Assembly: GCA_945876945.1 (NCBI GenBank)
Contig: CAMCQE010000007.1
Location: forward strand, 1-60,465
Source of the DNA: Klebsiella pneumoniae
GTDB taxonomy: Bacteria > Pseudomonadota > Gammaproteobacteria > Ga0077536
Direction of reading: 5' to 3'
DNA length: 60,465 bases
The translations under genes and the position numbers were made by a program. How positions within the stretch are numbered: the stretch's first letter is position 1; every line of letters starts with the position of its first letter. Below the pieces are notes generated by a model, which worked only from the letters and a program-made list of their open reading frames with translations, was not told where the DNA came from and ran no database searches. Positions 35,314 to 43,224 of the stretch are shown here, in pieces.

Positions 35314-36861
35314 CTACGCCGCCACCGGCCCCGGCTTGCCGTCTTCCACCACCCAGGTCGAAAGCGTGCTGATGGCGGTATCCGGATCACGATGGTCCGC
35401 CACCGCCCGGAGTTGGGCGGTGAGCTGGGTGGGCGTGAGCGTCATCGAGACATAGCCGCGATGGTTGCCGTTGGCGAGTTTGATATGCGGGCCTTCGGCC
35501 TTGGCCGCGTCGAGAATGCTTTGCGGCGGCGGACGTGACGTGATGGAGGTGCCCACAAATTCCGACGCAATCGTGGCGGACTTGGGATCGTTGAAATCAC
35601 GCTTCAGATCCGCCACCCAGAACGCGTGGACGTCGCCGCCGATCACCACCGGATTCGGCACCTTGGTGCCAACGATTTGGTCGAACAGCCGCGCGCGCGC
35701 CGCCGGATAGCCGTCCCAGCCTTCGTTGTAAAAGCGCTGTCCTTCGCCAAGTTTGCTGTCGGACTGCGCCATCAGGGTTTGCTGGGCGAGGATATTCCAG
35801 CGCGATTTGGTTTGCGCCAGCCCGGCGCCAAGCCAGTTTTCCTGCCGCGCGCCGAGCAGCGTGGCCTGCGGATTCTCCCGCGTGGCGCAGTTCTCGATCA
35901 CCGCGCCGCCGCCGCGACCGGGCTTGGAGCAGGCTTGCGGGCTACGGTACTGGCGGTCATCCAGCAAATTGAATTCCACCAACTGGCCAAAGCCAAGCCG
36001 CGTGTACAACTGCAGGTTGGGACCGAAAGGGAGCATCGCGCGGCGCACCGGCATGTGCTCGTACCAGGCCTGATAGGCCGCCGCGCGGCGGGCCAGGAAC
36101 CACTCGGGATTGTCGAGATTTTCTGACTGGGGACCGGCGTAGTCGTTCTCGACTTCGTGGTCGTCCCACACCATCAGCCAGGGACACACCGCGTGCGCGG
36201 CCTGCAGATCGGGGTCGGAGCGATAGCGCGCATAGCGGGCGCGGTAGTCGGTCAGCGACACCGGCTCCGGCCCTTGGTGATAGCGCACGCGCTTGTCGCC
36301 CCAGGAGCTTTCGTAGATGTAGTCGCCGAGATGCAGGATGAGATCTGGCGCTTCGGCCGCCATGTGGCGATAGGCACCGTAATAGCCCTGTTCGTACTGC
36401 TGGCAGGAGGCAAAGGCAAAGCGCAGGCGGTCAACGCTCGCGCCCGGCGCCGGCGCGGTGAGCGTGCGCCCCACGGCGCTGGTGGCCTTGCCGCTGTGAA
36501 AGCGATACCAGTACTCGCGCCCCGGCTCCAGGCCGGTCACCTCCACATGCACGGCGTGGCCGTAAGTGGGTTCGGCGTAAGCCGTCCCCTTGGCCGCCAC
36601 GCGCTTGAAGGCTTCATCGCTCGCGACTTCCCAGGCCACGGGCACGTATTGCGGCGGCATGCCGCCATCGGGGGCGAAGAGATCCGGGGCGAGACGCGTC
36701 CACAGCGCCACACCGTCGGCCAGCGGGTAGCCCGAGGCCACGCCCAGCGCGAAGGGCGAGGTCTTGAACCGCGGTTGGGCCCACACGCCAGGACTTACGG
36801 CAAGCACGCCGAGCGCGCCTAGCCGGGAGAGAAAACGACGACGGGAAAGCAGGGAGCTCAT
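35314..36861 (-). CDS. phoD: PhoD-type alkaline phosphatase/phosphodiesterase, Tat-exported
   Basis: A 515-residue phosphatase of the PhoD family. The N terminus is a twin-arginine signal (SRRRFLSRLGALGVLAVSPG, cleaved after VWA), so it is folded with its metals before export. After an N-terminal Ig-like domain, metal-binding motifs follow: FASCQQYEQGYYGAYRHMAA, LILHLGDYIYESSWG, LMVWDDHEVENDYAG and VVIGGDVHAFWVADLK. PhoD enzymes use Fe/Ca and cleave phosphodiesters and monoesters. It ends convergent with glgB (46-base gap) and is probably unrelated to glucan metabolism. A pho box is not apparent. Confidence 0.9.
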   Translation of the reverse strand: MSSLLSRRRFLSRLGALGVLAVSPGVWAQPRFKTSPFALGVASGYPLADGVALWTRLAPDLFAPDGGMPPQYVPVAWEVASDEAFKRVAAKGTAYAEPTYGHAVHVEVTGLEPGREYWYRFHSGKATSAVGRTLTAPAPGASVDRLRFAFASCQQYEQGYYGAYRHMAAEAPDLILHLGDYIYESSWGDKRVRYHQGPEPVSLTDYRARYARYRSDPDLQAAHAVCPWLMVWDDHEVENDYAGPQSENLDNPEWFLARRAAAYQAWYEHMPVRRAMLPFGPNLQLYTRLGFGQLVEFNLLDDRQYRSPQACSKPGRGGGAVIENCATRENPQATLLGARQENWLGAGLAQTKSRWNILAQQTLMAQSDSKLGEGQRFYNEGWDGYPAARARLFDQIVGTKVPNPVVIGGDVHAFWVADLKRDFNDPKSATIASEFVGTSITSRPPPQSILDAAKAEGPHIKLANGNHRGYVSMTLTPTQLTAQLRAVADHRDPDTAISTLSTWVVEDGKPGPVAA

Positions 36862-36925
36862 AGAGATTCCTCAGGCGCTGATTGCTACGCGAAGCTTGCG
36901 GGCGCTGCATGACCGGCGCATTGCC

Positions 36926-37282
36926 CTAATCCTCGCCGCCGCCATCTTCCGGCCAGTGAAAACGATGGAGCAAACGATGCAGCACCGGAGCGAGCATGAT
37001 GGCGGCAGTGACAATGAACACCAGGCCGGCATAGAGCGCGTAACAGCCGGCGAAGAGCTTGCCGGCATCGGTGGCAGGCGGGTTCACCGGCCCCATCCCG
37101 CCGCGCAGCATAGCGGCGTTGAGGAAGGCGTCCATCGCAGACAAGTGCTCGTAGCGCATGTAGCCCAAGATGCCAGCACCCAGCGACATCGCCAGCAGCA
37201 CGATGGCGGCGACCCCATGGCCCACTATACGTCGCAGAAAACTGCTGGTGGATAGTGGCGTGTGGTGGCGGGCTTCGTACAT
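36926..37282 (-). CDS. Small membrane protein, unknown function
   Basis: A 118-residue protein with two or three membrane helices (about 20-40 HGVAAIVLLAMSLGAGILGY, and about 75-102 LFAGCYALYAGLVFIVTAAI and following), a short His-rich N terminus and an acidic C terminus (HWPEDGGGED). I do not recognise a family. It lies between phoD and glk on the same strand, 18 bases downstream of glk, so it may be co-transcribed with glk. Confidence 0.6.
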   Translation of the reverse strand: MYEARHHTPLSTSSFLRRIVGHGVAAIVLLAMSLGAGILGYMRYEHLSAMDAFLNAAMLRGGMGPVNPPATDAGKLFAGCYALYAGLVFIVTAAIMLAPVLHRLLHRFHWPEDGGGED

Positions 37283-37300
37283 GGGTAACGGGCCTGCCGT

Positions 37301-38221
37301 TCAGGCGACCAGCGCCAGCGCGCCCCGCAAGCCGATGTCATCTACCGTGACCGCCCACACCGGCATCCCGGCCATCAGGGCGGCATGCTCTGCCTTGGCG
37401 TTGAAAGTCTCGATAAACGGGGCATCAAATAAATCGGCCGGCAAACGGGGCGTGATCCCGCCTGCCAGATAGACCCCGCCACGCGCCAGAAAGACCAGCG
37501 CCAGATCGCCCGCTACCGCGCCAAAGCAGCGCGCAAAAAGTTGAACCGCGCGCGCCGCCTGCGCCTCGCCGGCGTTGGCGCGTGTCACCACCTCGGCCGG
37601 CGTCACGCCGGATGGGGCGTCGGCGGCTACATAGCGATAGCAGTCCGCTAGCCCTTGTCCGCACAGCACGCGCTCGGCGGTCACCCGCACCGCGGGCGCG
37701 CCCAGAAACTGCCACAGCGCTTGGGATTCCGCATCAAAGGGACTAAACCCGATATGACCGCCTTCGCTGGCCAGCACGCGACCGCCCTCCACCGCCGCGA
37801 CGCCCAGCCCGGTACCGGGCCCCAGCGCCAGCACGGGCGCTCGCAACTGCCGGTGGCCGGTCTGCAGCGCGCGGCGGTCTTCCGTTTCAAGCTGCGCGAG
37901 GCCGGCGGCGACCGCCACAAAATCGTTGACCAAGTGGATCTCCCCCAGCCCGTGGCGCACGGTCAGCGCCTCGGCATCAAACTGCCAGTCGGGCCGGTTG
38001 GTCAGCCGCGCCCGTTCGCCCGTGATTGGACCGGCCAGCGCCAGACAGGTGGCCGTCACCGGCGCGCGGTGATGCGTGCGCAGTTCGCCGAGAAAATGCT
38101 CCAGCAAGGTGTCGAAATCCGGGAAGGCGTCGTTTTCATAGCGACACCGCAGCAGCGTGAAGGCGCCGGCGCGGGCCTCCAGCAGCGTCTTGGTACCCCC
38201 GATGTCTGCGCCGATTTTCAT
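37301..38221 (-). CDS. glk: Glucokinase (Glk family)
   Basis: A 306-residue ATP-dependent glucokinase making glucose 6-phosphate in the cytoplasm. It has the phosphate-1 motif GADIGGTKTLLEARAG, the LAGPITGERARLTNRPDWQF motif, VNDFVAVAAGLAQLE with the catalytic Asp, and LALGPGTGLGVAAV followed by SEGGHIGFSPFD, all as in the Glk (not ROK) family. I start at ATG 38221, which has GGAGG close upstream. It fits the glucan genes to the left: glucose released from glucan can be phosphorylated. Divergent from the dadA-like gene. Confidence 0.92.
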   Translation of the reverse strand: MKIGADIGGTKTLLEARAGAFTLLRCRYENDAFPDFDTLLEHFLGELRTHHRAPVTATCLALAGPITGERARLTNRPDWQFDAEALTVRHGLGEIHLVNDFVAVAAGLAQLETEDRRALQTGHRQLRAPVLALGPGTGLGVAAVEGGRVLASEGGHIGFSPFDAESQALWQFLGAPAVRVTAERVLCGQGLADCYRYVAADAPSGVTPAEVVTRANAGEAQAARAVQLFARCFGAVAGDLALVFLARGGVYLAGGITPRLPADLFDAPFIETFNAKAEHAALMAGMPVWAVTVDDIGLRGALALVA

Positions 38222-38351
38222 CCTGTCCTCCCACCGCCAAGAGCCTGCATTGTGCTGGGCGTGCGAACGGCCGTCATCCGGCATGGATCAGCTATCACCC
38301 CGCCCGGTCGCAATGGTTACCATAGGGCATCGCTTCAAACGGCAACTGCGC

Positions 38352-39614
38352 ATGCGTGTAATCGTTATTGGTGGCGGCCTGCTGGGTCTGACGACGGCCT
38401 GGTTTGCCCGCGCTCATGGTATGGAAGTCACTGTTCTCGAGCGCGAAAGCGGGGTCGGCCGCGCCACCAGCTTTGCCAACGGCGGCATGTTGCACGCCAG
38501 TCAGGCGAATCCGTGGAATGAGCCGGGCGTGTTCTGGCACGCGCTCAAAATGCTGGGCAAGGAAGACGCGGCCTTACTGGTGCGGCTCAAAGCGCTGCCC
38601 TACCTGCTCGGTTGGGGCTGGCAGTTCGTGCGGCATTCGGCCCCGCAGCGTTACCTCAAAAACTTCGAGAAAAATGCCCGCCTCGCCCATCATTCACTGG
38701 CCAGCATGGAAACCTTGCGCGCCGCCATTGGCACGGACTACCACTACGCCGCCCGCGGCACGCTGAAGCTCTTCCGCAGCGAGGCCGCGGTGCGGGCCGC
38801 CGAGCAGATGACGCATCAACTGGCCGAATGGGGCATCGCCTATGAGGCGGTCAATGCCGGTCGGGCGGTTGAACTTGAACCCGCGCTTGGCGGCATCCAA
38901 TCCGCCATCGCCGGTGGGCTGTATTTCCCGGATGACGAATCCGGCGACGCCCATCGCTTCTGCGAACTGCTGGCCGCCGACTGCCGCGCGCGCGGGGTCA
39001 AAATCGAATTCAACGTGAAGGTCAAGCAGCTGCTCCGCGCCGGCGATCGCATTGAAGGGATGCTGAGTTCGGTCGGCGTGCTGAGCGCCGACGCCTATGT
39101 GCTCGCCGCAGGGCCCTGGTCACCGCTGCTGGCGGCGCCCGTCGGGGTGAACCTGCCGGTGCGTCCCGCCAAAGGCTATTCGCTGACCCTGACGACCAAC
39201 GGCTGGCAAGACCGCCCAAGTTTGCCTGTGATCGATGATTCCCTGCATGCCGCCGTCTGTCCGCTGGGCGATCGCCTGCGGGTCGCCGGCACCGCCGAGT
39301 TCGCCGGCTACGACCTCACCCTCACGCCTTCGCGCATCGACAATCTTTTTCACCTGGTAACCCAGCTGTATCCGGCTTTCGCACCCCATTTGAACCGCGA
39401 GACGGCATTGCGCTGGTGTGGGCTGCGCCCGATGAGCGCCGACGGCGTGGGGCTGATGGGACGCAGCACGCTCGCCAATCTTTATCTCAACACCGGCCAC
39501 GGGCCGCTCGGCTGGACCATGGCCGCCGGCGCCGGCCAACTGGTAGCCGACGAACTGGCGGGCCAAACGCCGGGCCTCGACCTGGCGCCCTACCGCCTGG
39601 CGCGCTTCGCCTGA
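38352..39614 (+). CDS. dadA: D-amino acid dehydrogenase (DadA-like)
   Basis: A 420-residue FAD enzyme of the DAO family that oxidises D-amino acids with electrons passed to the respiratory chain. It has the FAD motif VIVIGGGLLGLTTAWFARAH at 3-22, ATSFANGGMLHASQANPWNE characteristic of DadA, and the C-terminal LRPMSADGVGLMGRSTLANL followed by NTGHGPLGWTMAAGAGQLVA. I start at ATG 38352 because the FAD strand begins at once; the open frame runs 65 codons further upstream, antisense to glk. No alanine racemase (dadX) follows, so substrate range is uncertain. Confidence 0.9.
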   Translation: MRVIVIGGGLLGLTTAWFARAHGMEVTVLERESGVGRATSFANGGMLHASQANPWNEPGVFWHALKMLGKEDAALLVRLKALPYLLGWGWQFVRHSAPQRYLKNFEKNARLAHHSLASMETLRAAIGTDYHYAARGTLKLFRSEAAVRAAEQMTHQLAEWGIAYEAVNAGRAVELEPALGGIQSAIAGGLYFPDDESGDAHRFCELLAADCRARGVKIEFNVKVKQLLRAGDRIEGMLSSVGVLSADAYVLAAGPWSPLLAAPVGVNLPVRPAKGYSLTLTTNGWQDRPSLPVIDDSLHAAVCPLGDRLRVAGTAEFAGYDLTLTPSRIDNLFHLVTQLYPAFAPHLNRETALRWCGLRPMSADGVGLMGRSTLANLYLNTGHGPLGWTMAAGAGQLVADELAGQTPGLDLAPYRLARFA

Positions 39615-39629
39615 AGGACCGGGAACACC

Positions 39630-40010
39630 GTGCATAAAATCGACGATTTGCAGTGCTGGCGCTGCGGGCATGCGCTGGACGATGAGCCGCTGCCACTCGC
39701 GCGCGAGGCGAGTTGCAAAAGCTGTGGTGCGGACCTGCACGTGTGCCGCCTGTGCGAGTTTTTTGATCCGGGCAAAGCCAACGAATGCCGGGAACCCGTG
39801 GCCGAGCGGGTGGTCAACAAGACCCGCGCGAACTTCTGTGGCTACCTCACGCCGCGCCCCAGGGCCTACGCCGCCAGTGATGCAGAGACGAGTTCTGCCC
39901 GCAGCGGACTCGAAGCCCTGTTTGGTCTCGGCGATGGCAGCACCGGTGGTTCACCTGACCGCGCCGACACCGCGCGCTCGGCGCTGGATGCGCTGTTCCG
40001 CAAGGACTGA
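39630..40010 (+). CDS. Eight-cysteine putative zinc protein with repeated C-terminal helices
   Basis: A 126-residue protein of unknown function. Cysteines are at 9, 12, 29, 32, 39, 42, 53 and 70, including CWRC... no, more exactly pairs C9/C12, C29/C32 and C39/C42 as CxxC, enough for two zinc or one iron-sulfur site. The segment HVCRLCEFFDPGKANECREP is distinctive. The C-terminal third has two similar short helices (ARSGLEALFGL and ARSALDALFRKD) joined by a Gly/Ser linker. It starts with GTG 39630, 15 bases after the dadA-like gene, with an AGGA site, so it is likely co-transcribed with it. Confidence 0.7.
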   Translation: MHKIDDLQCWRCGHALDDEPLPLAREASCKSCGADLHVCRLCEFFDPGKANECREPVAERVVNKTRANFCGYLTPRPRAYAASDAETSSARSGLEALFGLGDGSTGGSPDRADTARSALDALFRKD

Positions 40011-40107
40011 TCGGCTAGACTAGCGCCGGCCCCAAGCGCGGGGCTTCCCCATTGGGCCACTGCTCGCACCGGCCCGCATCGCTGCCCGCTCATGCCGCAA
40101 GGAGACA

Positions 40108-40962
40108 ATGATGAAGACGCATACGCCTACTCTGCTCGCCGACGGTTTCGTATTTCTGGAAGGCCCGCGCTGGCACCAGAATCGCCTGTGGATTTCCGAC
40201 ATGTGGGGCTTCAAGGCCTATGCGGTCAGCATGGACGGCACGCGCGAAGTGCTGTTTGAACTGCCGGAGCGGCCGTCCGGCATGGGCTTCCTGTCCGACG
40301 GCACGCCGCTGGTGGTCTCGATGGCCAATCGCAAACTCATGAAGCTGGTGGGCGGCAAACTGGTGCAGCACGCGGATCTTTCCGCCTTCGCCACCGGCGA
40401 CTGCAATGACATGGTGGTAGACGCCCAAGGTCGCGCCTATGTGGGCAACTTCGGCTACGACCTTTTCAGCGGCGAACCGGCCAAACTCGCCGATCTCGTG
40501 CGCGTCGACGCCGATGGCAGCGCGCGCGTGGTCGCGCAAGGCCTCAACTTCCCGAACGGCGCGGTCATCACCGACGGCGGCAAAACACTGGTCGTCGCCG
40601 AAACCTTCGGCAATCTGCTGACCGCGTTTGATCTGGCCGCCGACGGCACACTCTCCAACCGCCGCGTGTGGGCCGCGATGGGCGAACGTACCCCGGATGG
40701 CATCTGCCTCGATCAGGCCGGCGGCATCTGGGTCGCTTCGTTCATGACCAGCGAATTTGTGCGTGTCACCGAAGGCGGCACGGTCACCGATCTCATCAAT
40801 GTGCCGGGCAAAGCGGCGGTGGCGTGCCAGTTGGGCGGCCCCGACGGGCGCACGCTCTTCCTTTCCACCTACGCCGGCACCATCGAAGACCTGCATCAAC
40901 AAAAAGCCGCGGGCGCGATCGAAACCGTTTACGTGGATTCTCCGGCCGCGGGTTCCCCGTAA
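40108..40962 (+). CDS. SMP-30/gluconolactonase-family lactonase
   Basis: A 284-residue six-bladed beta-propeller. Family marks are the metal-site Glu in FLEGPRWHQNRLWISDMWG, a central GDCNDMVVDAQGRAYVGNFG, the Asn in GLNFPNGAVITDGGKTLVVA and the TPDGICLDQAGGIWVAS motif with its Asp. Such enzymes hydrolyse sugar or other lactones with one divalent metal. AAGGAGA lies before tandem ATGs at 40108 and 40111; either may be used. It is followed by corA after 24 bases. Substrate is not evident. Confidence 0.88.
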   Translation: MMKTHTPTLLADGFVFLEGPRWHQNRLWISDMWGFKAYAVSMDGTREVLFELPERPSGMGFLSDGTPLVVSMANRKLMKLVGGKLVQHADLSAFATGDCNDMVVDAQGRAYVGNFGYDLFSGEPAKLADLVRVDADGSARVVAQGLNFPNGAVITDGGKTLVVAETFGNLLTAFDLAADGTLSNRRVWAAMGERTPDGICLDQAGGIWVASFMTSEFVRVTEGGTVTDLINVPGKAAVACQLGGPDGRTLFLSTYAGTIEDLHQQKAAGAIETVYVDSPAAGSP

Positions 40963-40986
40963 GGCTTTCGCCGGGGCTTTTGCTCG

Positions 40987-41958
40987 ATGATTAACGCCTA
41001 CTACCTCGAAGCCGGGCGGCTGCGGCAACTCCACGTAAGTGCGCTGGAAGAACTGCACTCGGCCTCTACGGTATGGATGGACTTCTTCGAAGCGACCGAT
41101 GCCGAGCGGGCCTGGGCGCGCGAGACCTACGGCTTCAAACTGCCGGACGACGACGAAGAAGACGAAGAAGCGGCGGACATCGAAGCCAGCGCGCGGTTTT
41201 ATGTCGAGGACACTGGCGAACTGCACATTCATTCCGACTTCTTCCTGTTGGGCGATGAAGGCGGCGAAAACGTGCGGGTGTCGTTCGTGCTCAAGGGCGA
41301 CGTACTGTTCAGCGTGCACTCCGAGGACTTCGCCTCGTTCCGCCTGCTCCGGCTCCGCGCCCGCAGCCAGCCGGGCTTCGTCGAAGACGGCAAAGACGTC
41401 TTGCTGGAGCTTTACGCAGCCAACGTCGAGTATTCGGCGGACGCGCTTGAAGGGGTGTATCAGCGCCTGAACGCGTACAGCGAACAGGTGCTGGGCTCAA
41501 ATCTGGACGACGAACTGGCGGCCAAGGTGCTGGCCGATATCGCCCGCGAAGAAGACCTGAACGGGCAGGTGCGCCGCAACCTGATGGACACCCGGCGCGC
41601 CATCTCCGCGCTGCTCCGGAGCAAGCTGCTGGCCAGCGAGCAGTTTGAAACGGCGCGCCAGATTTTGCGCGATATCGACTCCCTCGACGGCCATACCGGG
41701 TTTCTGTTCGACAAACTGAACTTCCTGATGGACGCCACCGTCGGCTTCATCAACATCAACCAGAACAAAATCATCAAGCTGTTTTCCGTGGCCTCGGTGG
41801 CGCTGCTGCCGCCCACGTTAATTGCCAGCCTCTACGGCATGAATTTCAAATTCATGCCTGAGCTGGACTGGCAACTGGGTTACCCGTTCGCGCTCAGTTT
41901 GATGTTGCTGTCGGTCGCGGCGCCGTTCTGGTACTTCCGACGCAAGGGCTGGCTCTAA
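40987..41958 (+). CDS. corA: CorA-family magnesium/divalent cation transporter
   Basis: A 323-residue CorA-type channel. A large N-terminal cytoplasmic domain with a very acidic stretch (DDDEEDEEAADIEAS) is followed by long helices and two C-terminal membrane segments. The signature YGMNF follows the first of them (LFSVASVALLPPTLIASLYG). The C terminus is the basic RRKGWL. The protein is about the length of E. coli CorA. Its stop overlaps the stop of the convergent iron-ADH gene by four bases. Confidence 0.93.
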   Translation: MINAYYLEAGRLRQLHVSALEELHSASTVWMDFFEATDAERAWARETYGFKLPDDDEEDEEAADIEASARFYVEDTGELHIHSDFFLLGDEGGENVRVSFVLKGDVLFSVHSEDFASFRLLRLRARSQPGFVEDGKDVLLELYAANVEYSADALEGVYQRLNAYSEQVLGSNLDDELAAKVLADIAREEDLNGQVRRNLMDTRRAISALLRSKLLASEQFETARQILRDIDSLDGHTGFLFDKLNFLMDATVGFININQNKIIKLFSVASVALLPPTLIASLYGMNFKFMPELDWQLGYPFALSLMLLSVAAPFWYFRRKGWL

Positions 41959-43088
41959 ACAGCGCCGGCCCCCAGCACGCGGCAGCATTTCTCCACCTCC
42001 AAAGACGCGCGAGCGGCGCAAGCCTGCGCCACCGCCTCCAGTTGCGCCGCGCTCAAGCCCGCTTCGGCGGGCGTAGTCGGCATGCCCAGCGCGCGGGCGT
42101 AGTCGTCCACCGCATCCGGCAGCGACTGCGTCAGTCCCAGACGGGCCGCCAGCTGCTGTTGCCGCGACGCGCCGAGCCGGGTCTCGGCCAACAGCCGCAG
42201 CGAGTTCCCCAGCGTGAGCGAGGCGGTGACGGTATACGAAATCCCGGCCAGCGCCGCCAACTCATAGGCCAGCACGTGGCTCCAGGGCGTCGCGCCGCCG
42301 CCCGTCGACCGGGTGCGCAAGGGCGAGTGATCGGCCATCCAACCGGCCAGAAAACAATCGAGCCGGGCCGTCTCGGCCTCGGCGTGCCGCGAGCTCGCCA
42401 GCTTGGCCAGCAACGTGGCGGCAGACTCGGCCTTCAGCGCATCGGCCACCGGATGCGGCGCATTGGCGACGTACACCTCTATGGCATGGTCGAGCGCCAC
42501 GAAGCCGGTGCCCACCCACAGGGCCTCGGGCGTCGCCACCGTCACCGTCGGGTCGTAGACAATCGCAGTCGCCGAAACGCCGCTGCCCATGTGCGAGCGC
42601 TTCTGGCCCGCCGCGCGATCGTTAACGCTGAAGCTCCGGGTGTATTCCGCCCCGGAGAGCGTGGTCGGCACCGCGACAAGCGGCAGCCAGCCTTTGGCGG
42701 GGCTGGGCCGGCTCATCGCCGGTAGCAGTTGTTGGGCGTCATCCACACCGCTGGCGAGCGCGAAGCGGAGACCTTTGGCGGTGTCGATCGCGCTGCCACC
42801 GCCGACCGCAATCACCGCATCCGCCTCGGCGTCACGCGCCACGCGCGCCGCCTCCAGCACCACCGCGGGCGGCACTTCCTCGAACGAGGTGGAGTGAATG
42901 AGGCCGTCTTCCATGACGTCCCGCAAGCGCGTCTCGACGGCCGTGCCCAGCAGCGCGCGGGCCAGGAGCACCAAAGGCTTGCGGGCGCCTTGCGCGGCGA
43001 GTTCGTCGCGCAGGGCTTGCGCCATGATGCCGTGACCGTGATGGATCCGACGGATAGTCGGCAGGAATTCGATCAGACCTTGCATCAT
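41955..43088 (-). CDS. Iron-ADH-superfamily dehydrogenase with altered metal site
   Basis: A 377-residue protein of the dehydroquinate-synthase-like fold that includes iron-dependent alcohol dehydrogenases and maleylacetate reductases. The NAD-binding GGGSAIDTAKG and PTTLSGAEYT motifs are intact. At the metal site the usual D-A-L-T-H-A-I-E reads V-A-L-D-H-A-I-E, and the last ligand region (normally P-H-G) reads ISYTV; only WSHVLAYE keeps a His there. Two of four ligands are therefore missing. Maleylacetate reductase or a lactaldehyde/butanol-type reductase are possible; I cannot decide. Tandem ATGs at 43088 and 43085. Confidence 0.8.
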   Translation of the reverse strand: MMQGLIEFLPTIRRIHHGHGIMAQALRDELAAQGARKPLVLLARALLGTAVETRLRDVMEDGLIHSTSFEEVPPAVVLEAARVARDAEADAVIAVGGGSAIDTAKGLRFALASGVDDAQQLLPAMSRPSPAKGWLPLVAVPTTLSGAEYTRSFSVNDRAAGQKRSHMGSGVSATAIVYDPTVTVATPEALWVGTGFVALDHAIEVYVANAPHPVADALKAESAATLLAKLASSRHAEAETARLDCFLAGWMADHSPLRTRSTGGGATPWSHVLAYELAALAGISYTVTASLTLGNSLRLLAETRLGASRQQQLAARLGLTQSLPDAVDDYARALGMPTTPAEAGLSAAQLEAVAQACAARASLEVEKCCRVLGAGAV

Positions 43089-43224
43089 GAAAAACTGTCC
43101 GCCGTGGTGAGGGAGCGATTTTGCCCCCGACGCGACCGCAATTCATCTACCGGCGCCGGTCTGCGCTTGATTCATCTGCAAGGTGCCGCCATCAGCAGGC
43201 AACACGGCCCGCCGCGCAAGCGCG

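Noticed and set aside
40090-41319. 409-codon minus-strand frame over the lactonase and corA genes
   Set aside because: It is antisense across two recognised genes and the gap between them, with shadow-type composition and no family motif.
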